Part shown: piece by piece, positions 16,055-24,344 of the stretch
Layout: each line of letters starts with the position of its first letter
Position numbering within the stretch: the first letter of the stretch is position 1
Position numbers and translations under genes: made by a program
DNA from: Ilyomonas sp965219515
GTDB taxonomy: Bacteria; Bacteroidota; Bacteroidia; Chitinophagales; Chitinophagaceae
Direction of reading: 5' to 3'
NCBI GenBank assembly: GCA_965219515.1
Contig: OZ244776.1
Coordinates: 2,666,001 to 2,730,000, forward strand
Length of the DNA: 64,000 nt
Notes under the pieces: model-generated
What the model was told of the DNA's origin: nothing
What the model saw: only the letters and a program-made list of their open reading frames with translations
Databases searched by the model: none

Positions 16055-17884
16055 ATGAAACAATTTTCTATTCTTTTATTCGCTTCTCTCATCACGATTG
16101 CCATACATGCCCAGCCTGGCACCATTGATAAAAGCTATGGAACCGATAACACTGGAACGGTGTCTGTTCTAAAACCACTGTATGTAACCTCATCGGTTAT
16201 GCAACCCGATAATAAACTGGTTTTGGGTGTTTCCGGTCCCTCATCAGATACGGAACAATACATTCTCATCCGGCATAATAAAGATGGTTCGGTTGATACA
16301 TCCTTTGGGAGAGAAGGGCAAACGGTTATTGCGGTAGACGATTTAGTAACGAATGTACTTTATGCAGAGGGGTTAAATGCCGTTGCCGTGCAGCCGGATG
16401 GCAAAATCGTGGCAAGTGGAAACATTACAAGCAATGCTTTCGATAATAATATTTTAGTGGTACGGGTACTGCCCGACGGAACGCCGGACGAGAGCTTTGG
16501 CTCTCATGGCAGAGTCATTACAGATTTGGGCGAGTTTGAAATAGTAACGGCTGTAGCTGTGCAGGCGGATGGAAAAATCCTTATTTCCGGTTACCAGGAT
16601 ACCGATATATTCGGCAACGGCAATGGTATTCTGCTGATTCGTTACAATCTGGATGGCACGATTGATAAAACATTCGGTGATAATAAAGGATACACACTTT
16701 ATACTGAACAAAGAGGTACTCATTCAAATGCACTTGTTTTACAACCGGATGGGAAAATATTGACGGCAGGCTATATATCAGGAATACCTGCAAAGTTCTT
16801 TCTTGTCCGTTATCTTTCCAATGGAAGGGTAGATAAGTCATTCGGTATGGAAGGAGTAGTAAAAACAAGTTTTTCATCAATCAATGGAGATGCATATATA
16901 AACAGCCTTGCTTTGGATGAAAAGAGCCGCATTGCTGCCACCGGCACCATTGGTTCTGAGGAAGGTGTAGGCGTAGCCCGCTATCTGCCGGATGGTGCGC
17001 CGGATAACTCGTTCGGCGAAAATGGAAAACTCGTATTGGGTTTTGTTCCTTTTATCCCTGCTTCTGTAACCGGCAAAAAAGTGTTCACCCAGCCGGACGG
17101 CAAACTAATTATTTATAGTTCTATTGCTGGAGAAAATGATGCCCTGTACAGAACAGCACTCAGCGGTCTGAACGAAGACGGTTCTCCTGATGCTTCCTTT
17201 GGCACCGATAAAGGGCAAACCATCTTTAACAGTGCCTATGCCGATGAGTTTTCCTATGCCGCCATGCAAAGCGATGGTAAAATCGTTATATCAGGCAATA
17301 AGGTTGATAATAAATTTAATTACATCGGTTATTCGCTTACCCGCTTTACCGGCTATCCAACCAAAGTACCCCTTGCCATACGCGTCAAACGTTTTTTGCT
17401 CAGCCACGGCATCTCGTGGAAAGGCTTGCCCGCAGAAGATAAGATTATTTCCTACACCGTAGAGCAAAGCAGCAGCAATAAAACCGGCTTTGCACCCGTA
17501 GCCAAAGTAAGCGGTGCTGCCAACCAGAAAAATTACAGCATTACCAATAGCCATTTGCTGGAAGGTATAAACTTTTACCGCATTAAAGCCGTTAGCACCG
17601 ATGGAACCATCCGCTACAGCGAAACGGTAAGTGCAGACAACACGGCTAACACGGCAAGCGTATTTCCCAACCCTGCCAAAAACTATGTAACGGTGCAGGG
17701 ACTAAAAACCAGCGAAACGGCTAACATCAGCATCAGCGATGGCAGCGGCAACATAAAAGCAAGAGGCGTAAGCACAGGCAGCATCCAATACCGCTCTTCA
17801 TTAAACAACCTGCAGCCGGGCACGTATTATGTAAACATTACCACGAAAGAAAAAACAGAAACGCTCAAGTTTGTAAAGGAGTGA
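16055..17884 (+). CDS. Delta-60 repeat beta-propeller protein with T9SS tail (copy B)
   Basis: 609 residues, a tandem paralogue of copy A with the same signal peptide type (MKQFSILLFASLITIAIHAQ), delta-60 repeats, Ig-like region and T9SS type A tail. The repeats are diverged (for example SNAFDNNILVVRVLPDGTP, and LGEFEIVTAVAVQADGKI in place of FDYITAVTDVTVQTDGKI). The last 200 residues differ at only a few positions. Its own strong terminator follows. Probably a surface-exposed binding or adhesion protein; diversification of the propeller with a fixed sorting tail fits such a role (inference). Confidence 0.9.
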   Translation: MKQFSILLFASLITIAIHAQPGTIDKSYGTDNTGTVSVLKPLYVTSSVMQPDNKLVLGVSGPSSDTEQYILIRHNKDGSVDTSFGREGQTVIAVDDLVTNVLYAEGLNAVAVQPDGKIVASGNITSNAFDNNILVVRVLPDGTPDESFGSHGRVITDLGEFEIVTAVAVQADGKILISGYQDTDIFGNGNGILLIRYNLDGTIDKTFGDNKGYTLYTEQRGTHSNALVLQPDGKILTAGYISGIPAKFFLVRYLSNGRVDKSFGMEGVVKTSFSSINGDAYINSLALDEKSRIAATGTIGSEEGVGVARYLPDGAPDNSFGENGKLVLGFVPFIPASVTGKKVFTQPDGKLIIYSSIAGENDALYRTALSGLNEDGSPDASFGTDKGQTIFNSAYADEFSYAAMQSDGKIVISGNKVDNKFNYIGYSLTRFTGYPTKVPLAIRVKRFLLSHGISWKGLPAEDKIISYTVEQSSSNKTGFAPVAKVSGAANQKNYSITNSHLLEGINFYRIKAVSTDGTIRYSETVSADNTANTASVFPNPAKNYVTVQGLKTSETANISISDGSGNIKARGVSTGSIQYRSSLNNLQPGTYYVNITTKEKTETLKFVKE

Positions 17885-17910
17885 GAGAGTGAATGATAAA
17901 ACCATATAAA

Positions 17911-17948
17911 CAAGAAGCCGGTTCACAAAACGAACCGGCTTCTTGTTT
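17911..17948 (+). terminator. Terminator of propeller copy B
   Basis: Perfect 14-bp inverted repeat CAAGAAGCCGGTTC / GAACCGGCTTCTTG with a seven-base loop. It is unlike the hairpins behind the other copies, so the duplicated block ends before it. Confidence 0.8.
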
Positions 17949-18058
17949 ACGGCAGCCACTTATACCGTTTCAAATGATATAATTACTCTGAATGATAGTA
18001 CCGAAACGCAACCTCCGCCTGACTTTCAGTATCACACCATCAAACTAACTAATCGGTA

Positions 18059-18880
18059 TTATTTTTTCTGATACACCCTTACATAATCCACAAACATTTT
18101 TGCGGGAAATAAACTATCGTCAACCGCCTGCCCCGGCCAGTCGCCACCCACGGCAAAATTGAATAGCAGGAAGAATGGTTTGTGAAACTCTTCGGTGCTG
18201 TTTACCGTAATATCGGAGGTATGATACATGCTCGAATCTATATACCATTGAATAGAAGTGGCATTCCATTCTATGCCATATACATGATAAACGGATGGTG
18301 AGGAAGGCATGTTTTTGCTGTCCTGCACATGGCCGTTGTTGTCCCAGTGAGTGGTGCCGTAAATGATGCTGTCGGCATTAATGTGTTCCATAATATCTAT
18401 TTCACCGCATTTCGGCCAGCTTAGCGTATTGATGTTGGCGCCAAGCATCCAGAAAGCAGGCCACAAGCCCTGCCCGACGGGCATTTTAATGCGGGCTTCT
18501 ATCTTTCCATAGGTAAACTCTTTTTTGCCCTGCGTTGTCATGCGCGATGATGTATAACCGTTTGAGCCAACCGTTTCTTTTTTTGCCGTAATCACCAGAT
18601 TGCCGTTTTCAACGGCGGCATTTGGCTTCTGGTAATATTCCTGTTCATGGTTGCCCCAGCCATTGCCGCCGGTTTCAAAATTCCAGTTGCCGGTATTGAT
18701 TGCGCTGCTGTCAAATTCATCCGACCAAACCAATTGATAAGAAGATGTATCGGCAGCCGGCGGCGGAACAGGCGGCGGCACAACCACGCTATCTGAAGAT
18801 GATTTGGTGCAGAAAGAAAACAGGCAAACGAAAATAAACACGATAAAAGAAGAATACGATGCTTTCAAAACATAATTCAT
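18059..18880 (-). CDS. GH16 beta-glucanase lipoprotein
   Basis: 273 residues with a lipoprotein signal (lipidated Cys 24 in LFSFCTKSS) and a proline-rich linker (VVVPPPVPPPAAD). The catalytic GH16 motif is complete: CGEIDIMEH with nucleophile E160, D162 and acid/base E165. Other family marks are LVWSDEFDSS, EARIKMPVGQGLWPAFWML and a C-terminal FVDYVRVYQ. Such enzymes cleave internal beta-1,3 or mixed beta-1,3/1,4 glucans (laminarin, lichenin). Surface anchoring is likely. It is transcribed away from the GH5 gene, with about 120 bases between them, so the two may share control. Confidence 0.93.
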   Translation of the reverse strand: MNYVLKASYSSFIVFIFVCLFSFCTKSSSDSVVVPPPVPPPAADTSSYQLVWSDEFDSSAINTGNWNFETGGNGWGNHEQEYYQKPNAAVENGNLVITAKKETVGSNGYTSSRMTTQGKKEFTYGKIEARIKMPVGQGLWPAFWMLGANINTLSWPKCGEIDIMEHINADSIIYGTTHWDNNGHVQDSKNMPSSPSVYHVYGIEWNATSIQWYIDSSMYHTSDITVNSTEEFHKPFFLLFNFAVGGDWPGQAVDDSLFPAKMFVDYVRVYQKK

Positions 18881-19004
18881 AAGGCATGCTTTACGGAAAT
18901 AAAGATAGGGAAATGAGGATGAAGTAACCGGGATAACATAATTCTGTTGATACTTCCTACTTTTATCGGATAAAAAGAAGTTTCATTACAGTAATATCAG
19001 CCGT

Positions 19005-20234
19005 ATGATAAAAAAGATTTTCATTTTTCTCCTTGTTTTGTGTGTGTTCACGCTTGTTGCGCAGGCGCAAACAAATCAATTCATTACTGCAAAAGGAAAA
19101 GACATTACCGGGATTGATGGCAAGCCGTTTCTGATAAAAGGCACCAATCTTGGCAACTGGCTGGTGCCGGAAGGGTATATGTTTAAGTTTAGCCACGCCA
19201 CCTCGCCGCGTTTAATTGATGAAGCTCTTACAGAACTGATCGGACCATCTGCTACAAGCGATTTCTGGAAGCATTATTTAGATGTGTATATCACCAAAGA
19301 AGACATTCATTACCTGAAAACAACAGGTATTAATTCAATACGCATTCCGTTTAACTATCGCTTATTCACCAATGAAAATTATATGGGTGATAATGATTCA
19401 ACACGTGGTTTTATTTATCTTGATAAAGCCATCAAATGGTGCAGGGAAGAAGGCTTGTATGTGCTGCTGGATATGCACTGCGCGCCGGGCGGACAAACCG
19501 GCGATAACATTGACGACGGCTACGGCTACCCGTTTTTATTTGAAAGCGAAAAAAACCAGGCGCAAACCATCAACATCTGGAAACGAATTGCAAATCATTA
19601 TAAAAACGAAACAACCGTTATCGGGTACGATTTATTAAACGAACCGATAGCGCATTATTTTGACAAAGAAAAACTGAACCCTTTGTTAGAGCCATTGTAT
19701 AAAAAAATAACGGCTGCCATCAGAACCGTTGATCGCAATCATTTGCTTTTTTTGGGCGGCGCGCAATGGGATTCTGATTTTAAACCATTCGGCAAACCGT
19801 TCGATGACAAACTGGTTTATACATTTCACAAATACTGGACGGCAACTACCAAAGATGTAATACAGGATTATATTTATTTCAGAGACAAATACAATGTGCC
19901 CATATATTGCGGCGAAACCGGCGAAAATGATGATGACTGGGTAATGCAATTCAGGAAAACACTGGAAGAAAACAACATTGGCTGGCATTACTGGCCTTAC
20001 AAAAAAATAGATAACATGCGTGGCTTTGTAACCTTTAAAATGCCGACTTATTACGACAGCATCATTGCGTATGCCGATACCACGAAAAGAAATTTTGAAG
20101 ACATCAGAAAGCTGCGACCGAAGAATACAAAGCAGATACAGCAGGCGTTGAATGGCTTTCTGGAAAACTGTAGTTTTAAAAATTGCAGCATCAACAAAAC
20201 ATATATTGCAGCACTGGGGTTGAAAGCAGAATAA
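19005..20234 (+). CDS. GH5 family glycoside hydrolase
   Basis: 409 residues with a signal peptide (MIKKIFIFLLVLCVFTLVAQAQ). GH5 marks: the N-terminal GTNLGNWLVPEGYM, the conserved Arg in SIRIPFNYR, acid/base E213 in YDLLNEPIA, HKYW, and nucleophile E304 in IYCGETGE. The GNWLVPEG start is shared with exo-beta-1,3-glucanase/cellulase-like GH5 members, which suits the neighbouring GH16 enzyme. Probably periplasmic or secreted. Its stop lies two bases from the stop of the convergent HODM gene, so the two transcripts must overlap. Confidence 0.9.
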   Translation: MIKKIFIFLLVLCVFTLVAQAQTNQFITAKGKDITGIDGKPFLIKGTNLGNWLVPEGYMFKFSHATSPRLIDEALTELIGPSATSDFWKHYLDVYITKEDIHYLKTTGINSIRIPFNYRLFTNENYMGDNDSTRGFIYLDKAIKWCREEGLYVLLDMHCAPGGQTGDNIDDGYGYPFLFESEKNQAQTINIWKRIANHYKNETTVIGYDLLNEPIAHYFDKEKLNPLLEPLYKKITAAIRTVDRNHLLFLGGAQWDSDFKPFGKPFDDKLVYTFHKYWTATTKDVIQDYIYFRDKYNVPIYCGETGENDDDWVMQFRKTLEENNIGWHYWPYKKIDNMRGFVTFKMPTYYDSIIAYADTTKRNFEDIRKLRPKNTKQIQQALNGFLENCSFKNCSINKTYIAALGLKAE

Positions 20235-20236
20235 TA

Positions 20237-21175
20237 TCAACCGGCAATAATGTTTTCAAGATAACCCAGCAACGCATCTTTGAACGGCGTGATGGCTTTG
20301 TAGTCCATCATTTCTTTTGGCGTTGTCGTCAGCACGTTGTACATGCTTTGCGCCTGCTGTTTGTTCATGCGCTCATCATCCAGAATATTCTGATATAAAT
20401 GAATGCCAAACAATACGCAACCCGAACGCGGAAGACGACTGATGGTTTGCCGTTCGATGCGCAAAAACAAGCGGCTGCCAATGTTTTCGGGTGTTAATTG
20501 CGGCGCAAGCTCGGTTAATTCCTGATTGTATAACCGGTTATGCTTAGATGATAAATCTAAATCGCCGCGAATCTTAAAATTCCAGCTGCAACGCCACACC
20601 GGTTTGCTGTCCTGTATTTTTTCCATCAGCTTTTGCGCGGTTTGCATGGTTGGCGAAATGAGGCCGGGCGCTGGCGCGTGTATGGTTAAAAATGGCTGAT
20701 TGTATTTATCGTTGAGCGACCATCCGTTGGCAAAGCAAAGCTGCCCGGCAATAAGCGTTGCAGAATTGTTGTTGCTGAGTATCACCAAATCTTCCTGCAC
20801 TTGTCTGCCAACCCAGTCAAGTGGCTCTAAAGGCAACGTAGTTTCATCACCAAATACAAAACTAATTTCTTCGTTAAGCCTGTGGTTTATCCAATGCCAG
20901 TAGTCATCGTTTTTTTGTAAAATAAAATGCTGCGGATCAATGATGGATAAATCGGTCAATACTTTGTCCAGCACATCCCATTGCGCAGTTAATGAATGCT
21001 GATGAGCGCGATAATAATAGCGATGATCAGTTTGCAGCAGCTTTCTTTTTTCATTTATTTCCGGCAAATAATGTTTCTCATCCACATCAATCAGCCGGTC
21101 TTTTCCGGTAATTAATGTTGTGCCCATGCGCATGTCAAATTGATTGCCGAATGGAAAATATTTCAGTTTATGCAT
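20237..21175 (-). CDS. HODM-type (DUF3445) heme-dependent oxidative N-demethylase-like protein
   Basis: 312 residues, near the length of the alpha subunit of heme-dependent oxidative N-demethylase (DUF3445). Recognised stretches are LEPLDWVGRQVQEDLVILS, GQLCFANGWSLNDKYNQPF, IHAPAPGLISPTMQ, WRCSWNFKIRGDLDL and LFLRIERQTISRLPRSGC. Family members studied in other bacteria bind heme and oxidise dimethylamine. Many bacterial and fungal homologues have no known substrate. The other HODM subunits are not encoded nearby, so this is probably a stand-alone protein of unknown substrate. The family call is from memory of the motif set. Confidence 0.75.
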   Translation of the reverse strand: MHKLKYFPFGNQFDMRMGTTLITGKDRLIDVDEKHYLPEINEKRKLLQTDHRYYYRAHQHSLTAQWDVLDKVLTDLSIIDPQHFILQKNDDYWHWINHRLNEEISFVFGDETTLPLEPLDWVGRQVQEDLVILSNNNSATLIAGQLCFANGWSLNDKYNQPFLTIHAPAPGLISPTMQTAQKLMEKIQDSKPVWRCSWNFKIRGDLDLSSKHNRLYNQELTELAPQLTPENIGSRLFLRIERQTISRLPRSGCVLFGIHLYQNILDDERMNKQQAQSMYNVLTTTPKEMMDYKAITPFKDALLGYLENIIAG

Positions 21176-21276
21176 TGCTTGTGATATGAAGCCGGTTATA
21201 AAAACCGATATTCTTCAGGCTTAAAAATAAAGGAAGAAATTTTTGCGAAAAGAAATTTTCTTTTTTTGAAACAGAA

Positions 21277-21351
21277 CTTGTAATTGCAACTTCTTTTTTG
21301 GTAAAGCACAATTTCAGATTTAAAATTTCTGTTGCTTGTACTTGCAACCTC
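21277..21351. promoter_or_regulatory. Pair of 17-bp direct repeats before the desaturase
   Basis: CTTGTAATTGCAACTTC (21277-21293) and CTTGTACTTGCAACCTC (21335-21351) are 58 bases apart, differ at two positions, and carry the palindromic core TTGCAA. They lie 140-215 bases before the desaturase start in a 317-base gap that holds no gene. Their position suggests an operator for the desaturase/methyltransferase pair; that role is inferred. Confidence 0.45.
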
Positions 21352-21492
21352 GTTGATAAAATTTCGGTCAGTAAATTATTTTCGTTTCTTCATTAACAAT
21401 CAGTTATAAATTAATCCATCTACCTTACAGCAGTTTTAAAAAAACATAGATTCAAAAACTAGCTGTATTAATTCATTATTAAACCAACTCAT

Positions 21493-22587
21493 TTGTCAGT
21501 TAAAATAAAGTTTACAAAAGCCAAAGATTTCGACTTTTACACTACCCTGAATAAAAAAGTTGATGATTATTTTGTAGTAAATAATTTGTCGAAAAAAGGA
21601 AATGGCATCATGTTCTTAAAAGTCATATTTTATCCGTCGGTTCTGATTGCTGCTTACATTCTTATCTTATCAACCGCTTCGCTTTCCTTTCAGTTTCTTT
21701 TATGGATTGTACTTGGTTTTTTTATCGCTTTTATTGGTTTAAACATCTCTCACGATGCGGTGCATGGTTCCTTATCAGCCAACAAAACGGTGAATAACAT
21801 ATTGGGCTATACCTTTAATATTATTGGCGCAAACAGTTATATGTGGAACATCACCCATAATATTGTACACCATACATACACCAATATAGATGGTCATGAC
21901 GAAGACATTCAGTTGATTCCTCTTTTGCGAATGTCGCCCAATCAAAAGCTGCGCAGGGTGCATCGCCATCAATACTGGTATGCTTTCTTTTTTTACAGCC
22001 TGGCTTCTTTAATGTGGGTATTTATTAAAGATTATATTAAGTTTTTTAAAAAGCAAATCGGCAATTACGATAACAAGAATCATCCGCCGTTTGAGTATGT
22101 GATTCTGTTTCTTTCCAAAGCCGTTTATTATATGCTGTTCATCGTTGTTCCGCTGATATTTATCAAAGCGTTGTGGTGGCAGATTATTTTGGGTTTTGTT
22201 TTGATGCATTTGTTTCAGGGCTTAACCATGGCAATTATTTTTATGCTGGCGCATGTGGTGGAAGAAACCGATTTCCCGATGCCTTGCGAAACCGGAACTA
22301 TGAAAAACACCTGGGCTGTTCATCAGTTATATACAACCGCCGATTTTGGTCGCAGCAATTGGTTGCTTACCTTTTTTTGCGGCGGCTTAAACTTTCAGAT
22401 CGAGCATCATTTGTACCCGCGTGTTTGTCATGTTCATTACAAAAAAATTTCTGAGATTGTAAAAGAAACGGCTGCCGCCTACGAGCTTCGTTATAACGAA
22501 AACAATACGTTCCGCGGAGCTATCGGTTCTCACGTGCGGTTTTTAAAAGCGCTGGGCAGAGAGCCGGTGCCGGTTCTTCAACAATAA
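21493..22587 (+). CDS. Membrane fatty acid desaturase
   Basis: 364 residues from a TTG start; no ATG suits the N-terminus. All three histidine boxes of front-end/acyl desaturases are present: HDAVH (87-91), HNIVHH (122-127) and QIEHH near 323. These hold the di-iron centre that introduces a double bond into an acyl chain. Several membrane helices surround them (about 43-85, 170-190 and 205-250). The QxxHH third box is the form seen in delta-5/6-type and linoleoyl-CoA desaturases. The methyltransferase gene follows 22 bases downstream, so the two are probably co-transcribed. The double-bond position cannot be deduced. Confidence 0.9.
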   Translation: MSVKIKFTKAKDFDFYTTLNKKVDDYFVVNNLSKKGNGIMFLKVIFYPSVLIAAYILILSTASLSFQFLLWIVLGFFIAFIGLNISHDAVHGSLSANKTVNNILGYTFNIIGANSYMWNITHNIVHHTYTNIDGHDEDIQLIPLLRMSPNQKLRRVHRHQYWYAFFFYSLASLMWVFIKDYIKFFKKQIGNYDNKNHPPFEYVILFLSKAVYYMLFIVVPLIFIKALWWQIILGFVLMHLFQGLTMAIIFMLAHVVEETDFPMPCETGTMKNTWAVHQLYTTADFGRSNWLLTFFCGGLNFQIEHHLYPRVCHVHYKKISEIVKETAAAYELRYNENNTFRGAIGSHVRFLKALGREPVPVLQQ

Positions 22588-22609
22588 ATCTTTTTTACCA
22601 AAAACATGT

Positions 22610-23512
22610 ATGGCTAACAAACAGGATATTGATTTTACTTATACCACAATTGATAATATTTTCCGCTTAAGTTTTGGCGAAATGGCGGATTATAGCGGAG
22701 CCAGATTCGACGGAGATTTTAGCATGACCGTAGAAGAGGCGCAAGAACAAAAACATAAATTCATTGCCGACAGCCTGCACATTCGCAAAGATTCAAGGGT
22801 ATTGGATATGGCTTGCGGCTGGGGTCCGTTTCTTCACTACATCAGGCAGCGAGGCGCAAAAGGCATTGGCGTTACGCTTTCTACCGGGCAGGCAGAAGCG
22901 GATGTAAAAAATGGATTGGATGTAAAGGTTATGGACTGTCGTACCATTACGCCTGATACCTTCGGAACCTTTGATGCCGTAACCTGCATTGGCGGACTGG
23001 AACACTTTTGCTCGGTTGAAGAATTTAAAGCGGGAAAGCAGGATGAAATTTATACCAACTTTTTTAGAAATATAAGCAACTTACTGCCAGTGGGCGGTCG
23101 GTTTTATATGCAGACGATGGTGTTTAGCAAAAACACACCTAAGTTTGAAGACATCAGCGTGGATGCCCCAAAAGATTCTAACGAATATGCATTGGCCTTA
23201 ATGATTAAGCAATTTCCGGGTTCCTGGTTGCCTGATAGCGATGAACAGGTAATAAGAAACGCAGCACCTTTTATGAATCTGATTTCTAAAAGCAGCGGCC
23301 GACTCGATTATATTCAGACCATAAAGGAATGGCGAAAAAAATTCAGGCAATTTAATCTGCGCAAATACGCTTTGTATGCTTCGCTCATTCCAAAATATTT
23401 GTCAGATAAAGAATTCCGCCATCAGGTGGCTGTTTTTAAAATCAGCCCCAATAAAGTTTGTTTTGAAAGAGAAGCCATGGATCATTACCGCATGGTGTTT
23501 GAAAAAATGTAA
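22610..23512 (+). CDS. CFA-synthase-like SAM-dependent methyltransferase
   Basis: 300 residues. The SAM-binding motif VLDMACGWGPFLHYIRQRG (64-82) followed by GIGVTLSTGQAE is the CFA synthase/mycolic acid methyltransferase form. FDAVTCIGGLEHFC matches the second motif, and GGRFYMQTMVF the post-II strand. It lacks the extra N-terminal domain of E. coli Cfa. CFA synthases add a methylene across the double bond of unsaturated phospholipid acyl chains. Being directly downstream of a desaturase, this enzyme may act on that enzyme's product, giving a cyclopropane or methyl-branched lipid (inference). Confidence 0.8.
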   Translation: MANKQDIDFTYTTIDNIFRLSFGEMADYSGARFDGDFSMTVEEAQEQKHKFIADSLHIRKDSRVLDMACGWGPFLHYIRQRGAKGIGVTLSTGQAEADVKNGLDVKVMDCRTITPDTFGTFDAVTCIGGLEHFCSVEEFKAGKQDEIYTNFFRNISNLLPVGGRFYMQTMVFSKNTPKFEDISVDAPKDSNEYALALMIKQFPGSWLPDSDEQVIRNAAPFMNLISKSSGRLDYIQTIKEWRKKFRQFNLRKYALYASLIPKYLSDKEFRHQVAVFKISPNKVCFEREAMDHYRMVFEKM

Positions 23513-23642
23513 AAGTCTTTTTATTTATCTGTGGGCTTGCTGTTTTTAAAATTAAAACGCTACTAAAGATTGGATTCTCTGTTTTTTATAAATTCATTCG
23601 GCTAAAGCAAATGGTTTGATGCCGGTAACAGCGAACAGATCA

Positions 23643-24320
23643 TTATTTTTTTTGCGCTCTTACGGCAAAGAAAAAAACCGCCAGTTCGCCAATGACAGCC
23701 AGGAGATAATACAGCGACTGCCTGGAATAAGTGCCGGTAAACCAGCAATAGCAAACGGCGCTTAAAGCGCAAACAAGCGCCGTGAGCGAAATGCCCCATT
23801 TAACAGCTTCCATCCGCAGATAGTTTTTGTGTTTTTTTATCGCTGCCTGCTGCCCGGCACGGTTCATTTGCTTTGGGTCTTCTATATCCGGCTTTATCTT
23901 ATTCAGCAGGTATATATTTTCTATAATGTCGCATAGCCAGGGTACAAGCTGAAGAAATGCCAGTTCAATAAATAAATATTTACCCAACCCGGATTCCATT
24001 TTGCCCGATACCCGCCAGCATAATAAAAAAAGGCAACCGTAAGCCAAAGGCATGAACAGAAAATCTAATCGAAGCTGACCTTTAAGCGCAGCAACTGATT
24101 TTTTCGAATCGGGTTCAGGCAAAGCATATAACCCTTTGATAAGGCGATACAACGTATCCGGCGAAGCAGGAACTTCCAGTTCCATAATGCTAAATTTTTT
24201 TATCACTATATCTTTCGTATAAAAGCCGCTGCCCTGCTTCATCATAGCGAAGCTTACAATCAGCAAAAGGGTGAAACATACCAGAAAAGTAAGCCAGTTA
24301 TTTATGAAGGATTCTAACAT
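23643..24320 (-). CDS. Membrane protein sharing a module with the neighbouring patatin
   Basis: 225 residues with about five hydrophobic segments (10-26, 86-103, 117-134, 174-194 and 203-220) and no known domain. Polar residues occur inside the membrane parts: D86, YG at 94-95, and D131-x-x-E134-N135. The N-terminal membrane part of the patatin encoded upstream has the same pattern at D78, YG at 85-86 and D122-x-x-Q125-D126, and the distance between YG and the second Asp is identical (37 residues). The two are probably distant paralogous membrane modules. The gene starts 24 bases after the patatin stop, so they are likely co-expressed. Function unknown. Confidence 0.6.
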   Translation of the reverse strand: MLESFINNWLTFLVCFTLLLIVSFAMMKQGSGFYTKDIVIKKFSIMELEVPASPDTLYRLIKGLYALPEPDSKKSVAALKGQLRLDFLFMPLAYGCLFLLCWRVSGKMESGLGKYLFIELAFLQLVPWLCDIIENIYLLNKIKPDIEDPKQMNRAGQQAAIKKHKNYLRMEAVKWGISLTALVCALSAVCYCWFTGTYSRQSLYYLLAVIGELAVFFFAVRAQKK

Positions 24321-24344
24321 GACGACAAAATTTTAAAAGATGAT

